Positions 1 through 9,208 of a stretch of DNA of 64,000 nt are shown here, piece after piece. Source of the stretch: Actinomadura chibensis NBRC 106107. GTDB lineage: Bacteria; Actinomycetota; Actinomycetes; Streptosporangiales; Streptosporangiaceae. The notes beneath the pieces were generated by a model. It was not told where the DNA came from, made no database searches, and was given only the letters and a program-made list of their open reading frames with translations. The DNA lies in the NCBI RefSeq assembly GCF_001552135.1, contig NZ_BCQP01000015.1, positions 124,001 through 188,000 on the forward strand, in the 5' to 3' direction. The translations under genes were made by a program, and so were the position numbers. Within the stretch, counting starts at the first letter, position 1, and every line of letters starts with the position of its first letter.

Positions 1-1
1 G

Positions 2-742
2 GCGGCCCGCGACGGCCTGCTGTCCGCGCTGCTCGCGGCGGAGGGGATCGACGGGCCGCCGACCGTCCTCGAAGGGCCGCAGGGGTACTTCGCCGCGTTC
101 GCGCAGGGCGACTGGGACCCCGGCGTCCTGCTCGGCGGCCTCGGCGAGGAGTGGGCCATGCGGCGGACGTCGGTCAAGCCGTACCCGTGCTGCCGCCACG
201 TCCACGGCGCGGTGGACGCCGTGCTCAGGCTGCGCGAGGAGCACGGGCTCCGCGCCGAGACGGTCACCGGCGTGGACGTCGCGACGTACGCGGTCGCCGC
301 CACCTACGACGGCACCGACGCCGGGACGCTGCTCGGCGCGCAGATGAGCATGCCGTACGCGGTCGCGGCGGCGCTGTGCGACGGGGAGCTCGGGCTCGCG
401 CAGTTCTCCGCCGAACGGCGCGGCGGCGCCGACGTCGCGCGGCTGGTGCCCGCCGTCCGGGTCCGCGCCGACGCGGACCTGGACCGGCTCTACCCGGCGC
501 TCCGCCCGGCCGACGTGCGGATCAGCCGGACCGGCGGCCCCGACCTGCGCCTGCGCGTCGACGAGCCCTACGGCGAGCCCGGCAACCCGCTGGACGACGA
601 CGCGCTGGACGCCAAGTTCCGCGCGCTGTGCGGGCCCGTGCTCGGCGCGTCCAGGGCCGAGCGGGTGCTGCGGGCCGCGCGCGCGTTCACCGACCTCGGC
701 CCGCTGACCCACGGCCTCGCCACCCTCGGAGGACAGGCATGA
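2..742 (+). CDS. MmgE/PrpD family protein, first paralog, 5'-truncated
   Basis: The reading frame is open from the window edge, so the true start lies upstream and only about the last 246 residues are seen. The SVKPYPCCRHVHGAVDA segment and the later QMSMPYAVAAALCDGELG and LDAKFRAL segments match the C-terminal half of the MmgE/PrpD fold (2-methylcitrate dehydratase, iminodisuccinate epimerase and relatives). The family acts on small di- and tricarboxylates; the substrate here cannot be told. The stop overlaps the next start in an ATGA arrangement, so translation is probably coupled to the hydantoinase A gene. It is one of three divergent paralogs within 9.2 kb. Confidence 0.85.
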   Translation, partial: AARDGLLSALLAAEGIDGPPTVLEGPQGYFAAFAQGDWDPGVLLGGLGEEWAMRRTSVKPYPCCRHVHGAVDAVLRLREEHGLRAETVTGVDVATYAVAATYDGTDAGTLLGAQMSMPYAVAAALCDGELGLAQFSAERRGGADVARLVPAVRVRADADLDRLYPALRPADVRISRTGGPDLRLRVDEPYGEPGNPLDDDALDAKFRALCGPVLGASRAERVLRAARAFTDLGPLTHGLATLGGQA

Positions 743-2874
743 CGACCACCCCCGCGTCCCCGACCACCCCGGCGCCCCCGTCCGGCCGCGCGCTCCGCGT
801 CGGGACGGACATCGGCGGCACCTTCACCGACTTCGTCGTCCTCGACCCGGAGACGGGCGCGATCACCCTGGAGAAGCGCCTCACGACGCCGGACGACCCG
901 GCCCGCGCCGTGGTGGACGGCGTCGACGCGCTCGCGTCCGCCCGCCCCGGCCTGCTGGAGCGGACGGAGATCCTCGCCCACGGCACCACCCTGGTGATCA
1001 ACGCGCTGATCGAGCGGACCGGCGGCACCACGGCGCTCCTCACCACCGAGGGGTTCGAGGACGTCCTGGAGATCCGCCGGGAGGTCCGCTACGACGCCTA
1101 CGACCTGGAGCTGGCGTTCCCCCGGCCGCTGGTGCCGAGGCGGCTGCGGTTCGGCGTCCGGGAGCGGCTGCACGCGAGCGGCCGGGAGCTCGTCCCCGTC
1201 GACGCGGACCAGGTGCGCGAGATCGTGGCCGGGTTCGCGGCCGCGGGCGTCGAGTCGGTGGCGGTCTGCCTGCTGCACTCCTACGCCGACGGGGAGCACG
1301 AGCGGCAGGTGGCGCGGATCGTCCGGGAGTGCCGCCCCGACCTGTGGGTGTCGCTGTCCAGCGAGGTGCTGCCCGAGGTGCGCGAGTACGAGCGGACGAG
1401 CACGACCGTCGCGAACGCCTACGTCCGGCCGCTCCTTTCGGGCTACCTGCGGCGGCTCGAATCGGCGCTGGACCAGCGGGGCTTCGCGGGCGGGTTCCAC
1501 GTCATGCAGTCGACCGGCGGCGTCGTCCCGCTGGAGGTCGCGCGGACGTTCCCGGTGCGCGTGGTCGAGTCGGGCCCGGCGGGCGGCGTGCTCGCCGCCG
1601 CGCGGCTGGGCGCCGCCGCCGGGGTCGGCGACCTGCTGGCCTTCGACATGGGCGGCACCACCGCGAAGGTCGCCGCCGTCGTGGACGGCCAGGCCGCGAT
1701 CACCCACGACTACGAGGTCGCGCGCACCGCGCACTTCCGGCCGGGGTCCGGCATCCCGGTCTGCACGCCCGTGCTGGACCTGCTGGAGATCGGCACCGGC
1801 GGCGGGAGCATCGCGCACGTCGACAGCCTCGGCCTGATCAAGGTCGGGCCGCGCTCGGCGGGCTCGACGCCGGGACCGGCGGCCTACGGGCGGGGCGGCG
1901 ACCGGCCGACCGTGACCGACGCCGACCTCGTCCTCGGCTGCCTCGACCCGGACCGCTTCCTCGGCGGCGAGATGCCGCTGCGCGCCGACCTCGCCGCGGC
2001 GGCGGTCGCCGCGCTCGGCGCGCCGCTCGGGCTGGACGCGGTCGCGACCGCGCACGCGATCCGGGAGGCGGCGGAGGAGTCGATGGTGGCGGCGGCGCGC
2101 GTCCACCTCGCCGAGCTGGGGTTGGAGCCGTCCCGGCTGCCGGTCGTCGCCTACGGCGGGGCGGGGCCGGTGCACGCGGTGGGGCTGGCCCGCAGGCTGG
2201 GCAGCCCCCGCGTGCTCGTCCCGCCCGCCGCCGGGGTGATGTCGGCGCTCGGGCTGATCCTCGCGCCCGCCACGTTCGAGACGTCGCAGACCTACAAGGT
2301 GAAGACCGACCGGCTCGACCTCGCCTTGATGGACGAGCTGTTCCGCCAGATGGAGAAGACCGCCGCGCAGCTCCTGCCCAACGCGGACGGACGCGTCGAG
2401 CACACCCGCTGGGCCGACATGCGCTACGTCGGCCAGGGCTTCGAGGTCAGCGTCGGGCTGCCGGGCGGCGACGACTGGGCCGCGCTGTCCGCGGCGGAGG
2501 TCACCGCGCAGTTCAAGGCCGCCTACGAGCGCCGCTACCGCCGCTCCTACGACGACGTGGCGGTGGAGACCATGAACCTCCGGCTGCGCGCGACCCTGAC
2601 CGAGGACGGGGACGGCGTGCGGCTGCCCACTCCCCCGTCCACCGGGCGGGCGGCCGCCGACGCCGTGACGGGGCACCGCGACGTCCACCTCCCCGACGGG
2701 ACGGCCCGCTGCCCGGTCTACGACCGCGCACTGCTGGAGCCCGGCATGACGGTGGCCGGGCCCGCGCTGATCCAGGAACGGGAGACGACCACCGTGCTCG
2801 ACCGGGGCTCCGCCGCGACGATCGGCGCCCTCGGGATCATCAGCGTCGAGATCGAAGGGGTGAGCGGGCAATGA
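739..2874 (+). CDS. hyuA: Hydantoinase/oxoprolinase family protein, subunit A
   Basis: 711 residues, the usual size for the HyuA/oxoprolinase N-terminal half. The phosphate-binding loop GTDIGGTFTDFVVLD lies near residues 22-36, HGTTLVINALIER follows, and the second nucleotide loop FDMGGTTAKVAAV lies near residue 302, as in actin-fold ATPases. The family couples ATP hydrolysis to ring opening of hydantoins or 5-oxoproline, or to carboxylation of ketones in acetone and acetophenone carboxylases. The ATG at 739 fits the conserved N-terminus and overlaps the preceding stop. Its partner subunit B follows with another 4-nt overlap. No gamma-type small subunit is seen, so an acetone-carboxylase role is less likely. 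Confidence 0.93.
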   Translation: MTTTPASPTTPAPPSGRALRVGTDIGGTFTDFVVLDPETGAITLEKRLTTPDDPARAVVDGVDALASARPGLLERTEILAHGTTLVINALIERTGGTTALLTTEGFEDVLEIRREVRYDAYDLELAFPRPLVPRRLRFGVRERLHASGRELVPVDADQVREIVAGFAAAGVESVAVCLLHSYADGEHERQVARIVRECRPDLWVSLSSEVLPEVREYERTSTTVANAYVRPLLSGYLRRLESALDQRGFAGGFHVMQSTGGVVPLEVARTFPVRVVESGPAGGVLAAARLGAAAGVGDLLAFDMGGTTAKVAAVVDGQAAITHDYEVARTAHFRPGSGIPVCTPVLDLLEIGTGGGSIAHVDSLGLIKVGPRSAGSTPGPAAYGRGGDRPTVTDADLVLGCLDPDRFLGGEMPLRADLAAAAVAALGAPLGLDAVATAHAIREAAEESMVAAARVHLAELGLEPSRLPVVAYGGAGPVHAVGLARRLGSPRVLVPPAAGVMSALGLILAPATFETSQTYKVKTDRLDLALMDELFRQMEKTAAQLLPNADGRVEHTRWADMRYVGQGFEVSVGLPGGDDWAALSAAEVTAQFKAAYERRYRRSYDDVAVETMNLRLRATLTEDGDGVRLPTPPSTGRAAADAVTGHRDVHLPDGTARCPVYDRALLEPGMTVAGPALIQERETTTVLDRGSAATIGALGIISVEIEGVSGQ

Positions 2875-4526
2875 CGGTGCCGGATCCCGTCCGGGTGGAG
2901 ACGTCCTGGCGGCGGCTGCAGAGCATCACCGACGAGGCCGCGACCGCGCTGGTGCGCGCGTCGTTCTCCAGCGTCATCCGCGACTTCCTGGACTACGCGT
3001 GCGTCGTGTTCGACAGCGAGGGGACGATGCTCGTCCAGTCGGCGCGGTCGACGCCCGGCCTGCTCGGCGTGCTGCCGTTCGCGGTGCCGAACGCGATGGC
3101 CGAGTACCCGATGGAGACGCTGCGGCCGGGCGACGTCCTCGTGCTGAACGACCCGTGGACGGGCAGCGGCCACCTCATCGACATCACCGTGCTCGCGCCG
3201 GTCTTCCACCGCGACCGCGTCGCCGGGTACGTCGCGTGCTCGGCGCACCACCTCAACGTCGGCGGGCGGCACGCCACCATCGAGAGCCGCGACATGTACG
3301 AGGAGGGCCTGAAGATCCCGCTCACCCTGCTGTACGAGCGGGGCGAGCCGACCATGGTGTTCGACTTCATCCGGGTGAACGTCCGCGAGCCGGACAAGGT
3401 GATCGGCGACCTGCGCGCCCAGGTGTCCGCCAACGCGCTGATGGCCGAGCGGGTCGCCGCGTTCATGGCCGAGAGCGGCGTCGACGCGCTGGAGCCGCTC
3501 GGCGCCGAGATCACCGGGCGCTCGGAGGCCAGCATGCGCGCGGCGATCCGCGCGCTGCCCGACGGCGAGGCGGCGGCCGGGATGTCGCTCGCGATCCCCG
3601 GCCTGGACGAGCCGGTCCGGGTCGAGCTGCGGCTGGCGATCGCCGGGGACGAGCTCGTCCTCGACTACTCCGGCACGTCCGGCCAGGTGCCGAGGGCGGT
3701 CAACGTCACCCTCAACATGACCCGCTCCTACTCCTTCTACATCCTCAAATGCCTGCTGGACCCGCTCGTGCCGAACAACGGCGGCTCGCTGCGCCCGGTC
3801 CGGATCGTGGCGCCGGAGGGCAGCGTGCTGAACCCGCGCCGCCCGGCCGCGACCTGGGGCCGGACGATGATCGCGCACCTGCTGCCCGAGCTGATCATGC
3901 AGTTGCTGGGCGAGATCGTCGCGGCGGCGCCGCCCGGCGCGGACCGCGACGCGCTGCCGCTCCTCGCGCCGAGCGGCGCCACTCCCCTCGCCTACTGCAA
4001 CCTCGTCGGGGAGCGCGCGGACGGTAGCACGTTCTTCACGATCGTCACCATGCACGGCGGGATGGGCGCGCTGGCCACGCAGGACGGGCTGAGCTGCATC
4101 TCCTTCCCCGCCAACTGCGCGAACATCCCGGTGGAGATCATCGAGAGCGACGCGCCGCTGCTGGTGCGCCGCAAGTCCCTGCTGCCCGGCTCGGCCGGGC
4201 GCGGCAAGTACCGGGGCGGCCTCGGGCAGCGGGTGGAGATCGAGGTCCTGGCCGGAGACCTCGGCCCGCGCGGGACCGTCCTCGCCGGGCTGCGCGGCGG
4301 ACGGCTCGGCGTGCCGGTGCGCGGCGCGCTCGGCGGCGAGGGCAGCTTCGCCGCGCGGGTCGAGCTGAACGGCGCGCGGATCGGCATCGGCAGCCAGGTC
4401 ACGCTGAACCCCGGGGACGTGCTCGCCTTCGAGCTGCCCGGCGGGGGCGGCTACGGCGACCCGCGCGACCGCGACCCGCGCCTCGCCGCCGAGGACCTCG
4501 CCGACGGCCTGGTGGCCACGGAATGA
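2871..4526 (+). CDS. hyuB: Hydantoinase/oxoprolinase family protein, subunit B
   Basis: 551 residues with the typical HyuB organisation: an N-terminal helical part, then NDPWTGSGHLIDITVLAPVF near residue 84, close to the family signature NDPxxGGxHxxD. A C-terminal region GSAGRGKYRGGLGQRVE and ELPGGGGYGDP follows. The protein forms the catalytic complex with the HyuA-type ATPase directly upstream (ATGA overlap), and it overlaps the next gene in the same way. The substrate may be a cyclic amide or a ketone. The two MmgE/PrpD genes flanking the pair suggest the product is a carboxylic acid handled by those enzymes; this is inference. Confidence 0.93.
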   Translation: MTVPDPVRVETSWRRLQSITDEAATALVRASFSSVIRDFLDYACVVFDSEGTMLVQSARSTPGLLGVLPFAVPNAMAEYPMETLRPGDVLVLNDPWTGSGHLIDITVLAPVFHRDRVAGYVACSAHHLNVGGRHATIESRDMYEEGLKIPLTLLYERGEPTMVFDFIRVNVREPDKVIGDLRAQVSANALMAERVAAFMAESGVDALEPLGAEITGRSEASMRAAIRALPDGEAAAGMSLAIPGLDEPVRVELRLAIAGDELVLDYSGTSGQVPRAVNVTLNMTRSYSFYILKCLLDPLVPNNGGSLRPVRIVAPEGSVLNPRRPAATWGRTMIAHLLPELIMQLLGEIVAAAPPGADRDALPLLAPSGATPLAYCNLVGERADGSTFFTIVTMHGGMGALATQDGLSCISFPANCANIPVEIIESDAPLLVRRKSLLPGSAGRGKYRGGLGQRVEIEVLAGDLGPRGTVLAGLRGGRLGVPVRGALGGEGSFAARVELNGARIGIGSQVTLNPGDVLAFELPGGGGYGDPRDRDPRLAAEDLADGLVATE

Positions 4527-5938
4527 CGACGACCGACACGCTGGCCGGGTGGGCGCGCGACCCGGCGACGGCGGTTCCGCCGCGGGTCGTGGAGCGGACC
4601 CGGCTCGCCCTGCTGGACACGTTCGCCGCGCAGGCCGCCGGGCTGTCCGCGGACGGCGCGCGGCAGGTCGCCGACCTCGTGACGCACTGGGGCGGGCGCC
4701 CGGAGGCCACGGTCTACGCCACGGGCGCGCGCGTCCCGATGCACCTCGCGGCGCTCGCCAACGCGACGTGCGCCCGCGCGTGGGACCTGGACGACGTCCT
4801 CGAACACGCCTTCTCCCATGTCAGCGGGAGCGTCGTCCCGGCGGCGCTGGCCGTCGCGGAGGGGGTGGAGGCGTCCGGGCGGCGGGTGAGCGGCCGCGCG
4901 TTCCTGACGGCGGTCGCGGTCGGCGCGGAGGCGGTGTGCCGGCTGGCCCTCGCCCCTCGCGCGTCGTTCAGCGTCACCGGGGCGTCGCGGTCCTACGAGT
5001 GCGGGACGTTCGGCGCCGCCCTGGCGTCCGCCCGGCTGCTCGGGCTGTCCGGGGAGCGGACGCGGCACGCGATGGGGATCGCGCTCTCGATGCTGTGCGG
5101 CAAGCAGCAGGCGTTCCTCGCCGGGGCGCACACGGTGAGCCTCGGCCAGGGGCTGTCCGCGCAGGCGGGCGTGCTGGCGGCGGTCATGGCCGAGCGGGGC
5201 CTGACCGGCGCCGCCCCGGACATCGACGTCCTGGAGGGCCGGTTCGGCTACTACTTCACGAACCACCGGGGCCTGTACGACCCGGACGGGATCACCGCCG
5301 GGCTCGGCGCCGGCTGGCGGGTGCTGGAGACGAGCGTCAAGCCGCTGTACCCGTGCTGCAAGTTCACCCACACGTCGATCGCCGCGACCCTCGACGCGAT
5401 GCGCGACCTCGGCGGGGACCCGGACCGGATCGCGGAGATCGAGGTGAGCGTCACCGACCGGGAGGCGTACGACCTCGCGTGCGCGCCCGAGGACGCGAAG
5501 CGCCGCCCGGCGACGCGGGCCGCCGCGCAGTTCAGCATGCCGTACGCGGTGGCGGTGGCCGCCGTCCACGGCCGGGTCGGGCCGGAGCACTTCGTGCCGG
5601 AGGCGCTCGGCGACGAGCGGGTCCTGGACGTCGCCGACCGCGTCGTCATCAGAGCCGACCTGGACGGCGCGAGCGACAGGGGCGCGCTGCCGATGCCCGC
5701 GCACGTCACGGTCAGGCCGCGCGACGGCGAGCCCGTCAGCAGGCGGGTGACCGTGGTCAAGGGCCACCCGAGCGCGCCGATGGACTTCGCGGACGTGGCC
5801 GAGAAGTTCCGCGCGTGCGCGTCGTTCGCCCTCCCCGGCTGGGACGGCGCGGAGCGGGTCGTCGACACGGTCCGCGGGGTCGCGGGGCTGGCGTCGATCA
5901 GCGCGCTCGTCGGCGTCCTGCCGCGCGGGTCCGGCTAG
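4523..5938 (+). CDS. MmgE/PrpD family protein, second paralog
   Basis: 471 residues, full length for the family. Visible signatures are CARAWDLDDVLEHAFSHVSG near residue 84, in place of the more usual DYDDTH...HPS, then TSVKPLYPCCKFTHTSIAA and AAAQFSMPYAVAVAAVHG. The altered first motif suggests a substrate different from that of the third paralog at 7769. It ends the first plus-strand operon: 70 nt of AT-rich promoter DNA separate it from the next gene. It overlaps hyuB by 4 nt. Dehydratase, epimerase and decarboxylase activities all occur in the superfamily, so the reaction is not assigned. Confidence 0.9.
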   Translation: MTTTDTLAGWARDPATAVPPRVVERTRLALLDTFAAQAAGLSADGARQVADLVTHWGGRPEATVYATGARVPMHLAALANATCARAWDLDDVLEHAFSHVSGSVVPAALAVAEGVEASGRRVSGRAFLTAVAVGAEAVCRLALAPRASFSVTGASRSYECGTFGAALASARLLGLSGERTRHAMGIALSMLCGKQQAFLAGAHTVSLGQGLSAQAGVLAAVMAERGLTGAAPDIDVLEGRFGYYFTNHRGLYDPDGITAGLGAGWRVLETSVKPLYPCCKFTHTSIAATLDAMRDLGGDPDRIAEIEVSVTDREAYDLACAPEDAKRRPATRAAAQFSMPYAVAVAAVHGRVGPEHFVPEALGDERVLDVADRVVIRADLDGASDRGALPMPAHVTVRPRDGEPVSRRVTVVKGHPSAPMDFADVAEKFRACASFALPGWDGAERVVDTVRGVAGLASISALVGVLPRGSG

Positions 5939-5960
5939 CGCCGCCCCTGTCGCAATCACT

Positions 5961-5981
5961 CCATTTTCTATACAATATCGA
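5961..5981 (+). promoter_or_regulatory. AT-rich promoter/operator of the ThDP-MmgE-ALDH operon
   Basis: An isolated AT-rich patch in very GC-rich DNA. The 15-nt core TCTATACAATATCGA (5967-5981) contains a good -10 box, TACAAT (5971-5976). The same core with one change (TATAAT) occurs on the minus strand at 15474-15488 in front of the convergent Rieske operon. No clear -35 box is seen here. A perfect GGAGGT ribosome site follows at 5995-6000. Confidence 0.6.
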
Positions 5982-6008
5982 GGTCACTCGAAACGGAGGT
6001 GCGTCGGC

Positions 6009-7769
6009 GTGCGGATGCAACTGGCCACGGCGATCGCGAAGACCCTGGAGTCGGCGGGCACGGAGTACTGCTTCGGCTACAACGGCCACGGCAACTGGAA
6101 GCTGCTCGACTCGCTGGTGCACGAGACCGCGATCCGCACCGTCGCCGCCCGCTGCGAGGACCACGCGGTCCACATGGCGGACGCCTACTGGCGCAGCCGC
6201 CGGGAGCCCCCGATGGCGGTCGTCACGACGTCGGTCGGGCCGGGCAGCACGAACATCACGCCCGCCGTGGCGTCCGCGTTCTTCGACTCGTCCGCCCTGC
6301 TGGTGCTCGCCGGAGGCGGGGCCACGCAGTGGTACGGGCGGGGCGGCATCGAGGAGTTCTACCGGTACGGCCCCGAGGAGTGGCCGCAGACGCTCAAGCC
6401 GATGACCAAGGCGTCGTTCAGCGTGACCCGTCCGGACAACGCGCTGGAGATGGTCCTGCGCGCCTACAAGACCGCGATCAGCGGGCGTCCCGGGCCGGTG
6501 GTCGTGCAGATCCCGTTCGACATCCAGCACACCGAGGTCGAGGTGCGCGGCGTGCCCGACCTGGCGCGCTGGGCGCGGGTCGCCCGGCCGGGCCCCGACC
6601 CGGACGCGCTCGCGGCGGCGGCCGAGCTGATCGCGGGCGCCGAGCGGCCGCTGCTGTCGGTGAGCAGCGGCATCCACAACGCGCGGGCGTGGAGCGAGCT
6701 CGCCGAGCTGGCCGAGCGGTTCTCCATCCCGGTCGAGACGGCGACGCCGGGCAAGGGCGCCATCCCCGAGGACCATCCGCTCTCGCTCGGCTGCGTCGGG
6801 CGCGCGGGCACCCTCCAGGCCAACCAGGCGGCCCGGGAGTGCGACGTGCTCATCGGCGTCGGCACCCGGTTCGGCGACATCGACACCGGCGGCTGGACGC
6901 TGCACGACATCCCCGGCGGGACGAGGCTCGTCCACATCGACATCGACGACGGCGAGCTGGCCCGGGTGTACCCGACGGACGTCGCGATCGTCTCGGACGC
7001 GCGGTCCGCCCTCGCCGGCCTCACCGCCGCGCTGGCCGAGCGCCCCCAGGCCGACCGCGCGGCCTGGCTGGAGCACCTCGGGCGACTGCGCGACAAGTGG
7101 GAGGCGGAGGTCGCGCCGCTGCGCACCTCCGACGCCGCGCCGATGGGGTACGCGCGGGTGTTCTCCGACCTGTCCGACGCGGTCGCCGAACTGGCGCCGG
7201 ACGCCACCGTCCTGTTCGACACCGGGCACTCGCTGTCGTTCGGCCCGCCGTTCCTGCGCGCCCTCAGCCGCCACTACATCCATTCGGGCTTCTTCCACCG
7301 GATGGGCTGGACGCTGCCGGGCGCGATCGGCGCGGCGCTCGCCCGTCCGGAGCGTCCCACGGTCGCGGTCATCGGCGACGGCTCGTTCACGATGACGGGG
7401 ACGGCGCTGCTCACGGCCGTGGAGCAGGGCGTCCCGATCGTGGTGCTGGTGCTGAACAACGGCACGCTGCAGATCGAGCGCGAGCAGATGGTGAAGATCT
7501 ACGGGCGGCATTCGCTGACCGACTACGTCGGGCCCGGCGGGAGGCGGCACGAGATCGACTTCGCCGCCTGGGCGCGGGTGATGGGCGCCGCGGGCGTCCG
7601 CGTCACCGAGCCGGGGAAGATCAAGGAGGCGGTGCGGGACGCGATCGGCAGCGGCGTCCCGACCGTCGTCGACGTCGACATCGACCCGGAGAGCGAGGGG
7701 TACCGGGCCGTCCACTACCGGTACCCGTCCGACTTCGGCGAGCGCGGCCTCGCGCACCCGCCCGTCTGA
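6009..7769 (+). CDS. ThDP-dependent enzyme, acetolactate synthase/benzoylformate decarboxylase-like
   Basis: 586 residues with the three-domain ThDP architecture: a pyrimidine-binding domain (catalytic Glu in ARCEDHAVHMADAY near residue 55), a central domain, and a PP domain with the metal/ThDP motif GDGSFTMTGTALL...LVLNNG near residues 457-486. GTG 6009 is chosen because GGAGGT ends 8 nt upstream; the in-frame ATG at 6015 would be 14 nt away. The family cleaves or ligates 2-oxoacids and 2-hydroxyacyl groups. It heads an operon with an MmgE/PrpD protein (1-nt overlap) and an aldehyde dehydrogenase, so it may release an aldehyde for that dehydrogenase. True acetolactate synthase is unlikely given the catabolic context and lack of a small subunit. 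Confidence 0.88.
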   Translation: MRMQLATAIAKTLESAGTEYCFGYNGHGNWKLLDSLVHETAIRTVAARCEDHAVHMADAYWRSRREPPMAVVTTSVGPGSTNITPAVASAFFDSSALLVLAGGGATQWYGRGGIEEFYRYGPEEWPQTLKPMTKASFSVTRPDNALEMVLRAYKTAISGRPGPVVVQIPFDIQHTEVEVRGVPDLARWARVARPGPDPDALAAAAELIAGAERPLLSVSSGIHNARAWSELAELAERFSIPVETATPGKGAIPEDHPLSLGCVGRAGTLQANQAARECDVLIGVGTRFGDIDTGGWTLHDIPGGTRLVHIDIDDGELARVYPTDVAIVSDARSALAGLTAALAERPQADRAAWLEHLGRLRDKWEAEVAPLRTSDAAPMGYARVFSDLSDAVAELAPDATVLFDTGHSLSFGPPFLRALSRHYIHSGFFHRMGWTLPGAIGAALARPERPTVAVIGDGSFTMTGTALLTAVEQGVPIVVLVLNNGTLQIEREQMVKIYGRHSLTDYVGPGGRRHEIDFAAWARVMGAAGVRVTEPGKIKEAVRDAIGSGVPTVVDVDIDPESEGYRAVHYRYPSDFGERGLAHPPV

Positions 7770-9208
7770 TGGGGGCGCGACGGAGCCCGAGCCTGACCGA
7801 GCGGATGCTCGGCTTCGCGCTCGGGCACGCGTCCGGCGACGTCCCCGCCGGCCTGCTCGACTGGACGGCCCTGCGCTTCACCGACACCGTCGGCGTCGCC
7901 CTGGCCTGCGCCGGGCGGGGCCTCGGGGCGCCCGCCGCGCGGCTCGTCCTCGCCGAGCCCGCGCCCGGCCCCGCGTCGGTGTGGGGGTCGGGCGGGCGCC
8001 TGGTCCGCGCCGACGACGCGTGCTTCGCCAACGGGATGCTCGCGCACGGGATGGACTACGACGACACGCACACCGCAACGATGATCCATCCGAGCGTGGT
8101 GATCGCCCCGACCGCGCTGGCGCTCGGCGAGCAGACCGGCGCCTCGGGCCGGGACGTCCTCGCGGCCGGGGCGGTCGGCTACGAGCTGGCCGCGCGGCTG
8201 GGCTCGCTCGCGCCGGGCAAGCCGCTCCAGCAGCGCGGGTTCCATCCGACCTCGGTGCTCGGGATCGTCCCGGCGGCGGCGGTCGCGGCCCGGCTGCTCG
8301 GGCTGACCCCGGCCGAGGCCGTGAGCGCGGCGGGGCTGGCGGGCAGCATGGCGTCCGGGCTGATGGAGTTCTTCTCGGACGGCACCGACGCCAAGCAGAT
8401 GCACCCCGGCTGGGCGGCCAGGGGCGCGGTGACCGCCGCGAAGCTGGCGCGGCACGGCGCGACCGGGCCGGCGACCGTCCTTGAGGGGCCGTCCGGACTG
8501 CTCAGGGCCTTCGCCGGGGTGGAGGTGGACGAGGAGCGCGCCGCCGCCGCGTTCGACGGGCTCGGCGACGCGTGGACGGGCACGGGCGTCTCCGCGAAGC
8601 CCTACCCGGCCGGGCACTGCGTCCACGCCTGCGTGGACGCCTGGCGCGCGCTGCGCGACCGGCTCGGCCCGCGCGCCGAGGACGTCCGCCGGATCACCGC
8701 GCTCGTGCCGTCGGCGTATTTGCACCTCGTCTGCGAGCCGCGCGCGGACAAGCTCACGCCGCGCACCGTCTACGACGCGCGGTTCAGCCTCCCGTTCGCG
8801 CTGGCGCTCACGGTCGTCGACGGCTCCCTCGGCCTGGACAGCTTCCGGGCCGAGCGGCTGTCGGACCCGGCCGTCCTGGACGTCGCCCGCCGCGTCGGCT
8901 ACGAGGTCGTGGAGTACGCCGAGTACCCGGCCGCGTTCCCGGGCGGCGTCCGCGTCGAGCTGGCGGACGGGACCGTCCACGAGGAGCACCTCCGCCACAA
9001 CGTGGGCAGCCCCGGCAACCCGATGTCCGCCGAGGACGTGGCGGCCAAGTTCCGCGACTGCGTCCGCGGCCTCGCGGGCGCGGAACCGCTGCTCGACGCC
9101 CTCCGCGGGCTGGCCGCCGCGCCGTCCCTCGCGGGGTTCACCGCCGCGATGGCCGCCGTGGACGCCGGCCTCGTCCCGACCGCCGCGTCCCCGGGGAGTG
9201 CACGATGA
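7769..9208 (+). CDS. MmgE/PrpD family protein, third paralog
   Basis: 479 residues. It has the canonical family signature NGMLAHGMDYDDTHTATMIHPS near residue 88, followed by GVSAKPYPAGHCVHACVDA and ARFSLPFALALTVVDGSLG. The start ATG shares one base with the stop of the ThDP gene, and the end overlaps the aldehyde dehydrogenase start (ATGA). Its motifs are closer to 2-methylcitrate dehydratase/iminodisuccinate epimerase than those of the second paralog. The three paralogs are clearly divergent rather than recent duplicates, so they probably catalyse different steps or act on different stereoisomers. Confidence 0.92.
   Translation: MGARRSPSLTERMLGFALGHASGDVPAGLLDWTALRFTDTVGVALACAGRGLGAPAARLVLAEPAPGPASVWGSGGRLVRADDACFANGMLAHGMDYDDTHTATMIHPSVVIAPTALALGEQTGASGRDVLAAGAVGYELAARLGSLAPGKPLQQRGFHPTSVLGIVPAAAVAARLLGLTPAEAVSAAGLAGSMASGLMEFFSDGTDAKQMHPGWAARGAVTAAKLARHGATGPATVLEGPSGLLRAFAGVEVDEERAAAAFDGLGDAWTGTGVSAKPYPAGHCVHACVDAWRALRDRLGPRAEDVRRITALVPSAYLHLVCEPRADKLTPRTVYDARFSLPFALALTVVDGSLGLDSFRAERLSDPAVLDVARRVGYEVVEYAEYPAAFPGGVRVELADGTVHEEHLRHNVGSPGNPMSAEDVAAKFRDCVRGLAGAEPLLDALRGLAAAPSLAGFTAAMAAVDAGLVPTAASPGSAR

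Noticed and set aside
568..2871. Very long minus-strand open frame opposite hyuA
   Set aside because: Its Arg/Gly/Pro/His-rich translation has no family signature and mirrors the third-position GC bias of hyuA. It is an antisense shadow.
739..4526. Acetone or acetophenone carboxylase
   Set aside because: HyuA/HyuB are homologous, but the small gamma-type or additional subunits expected for those carboxylases are absent, and the setting with MmgE/PrpD genes does not support it.
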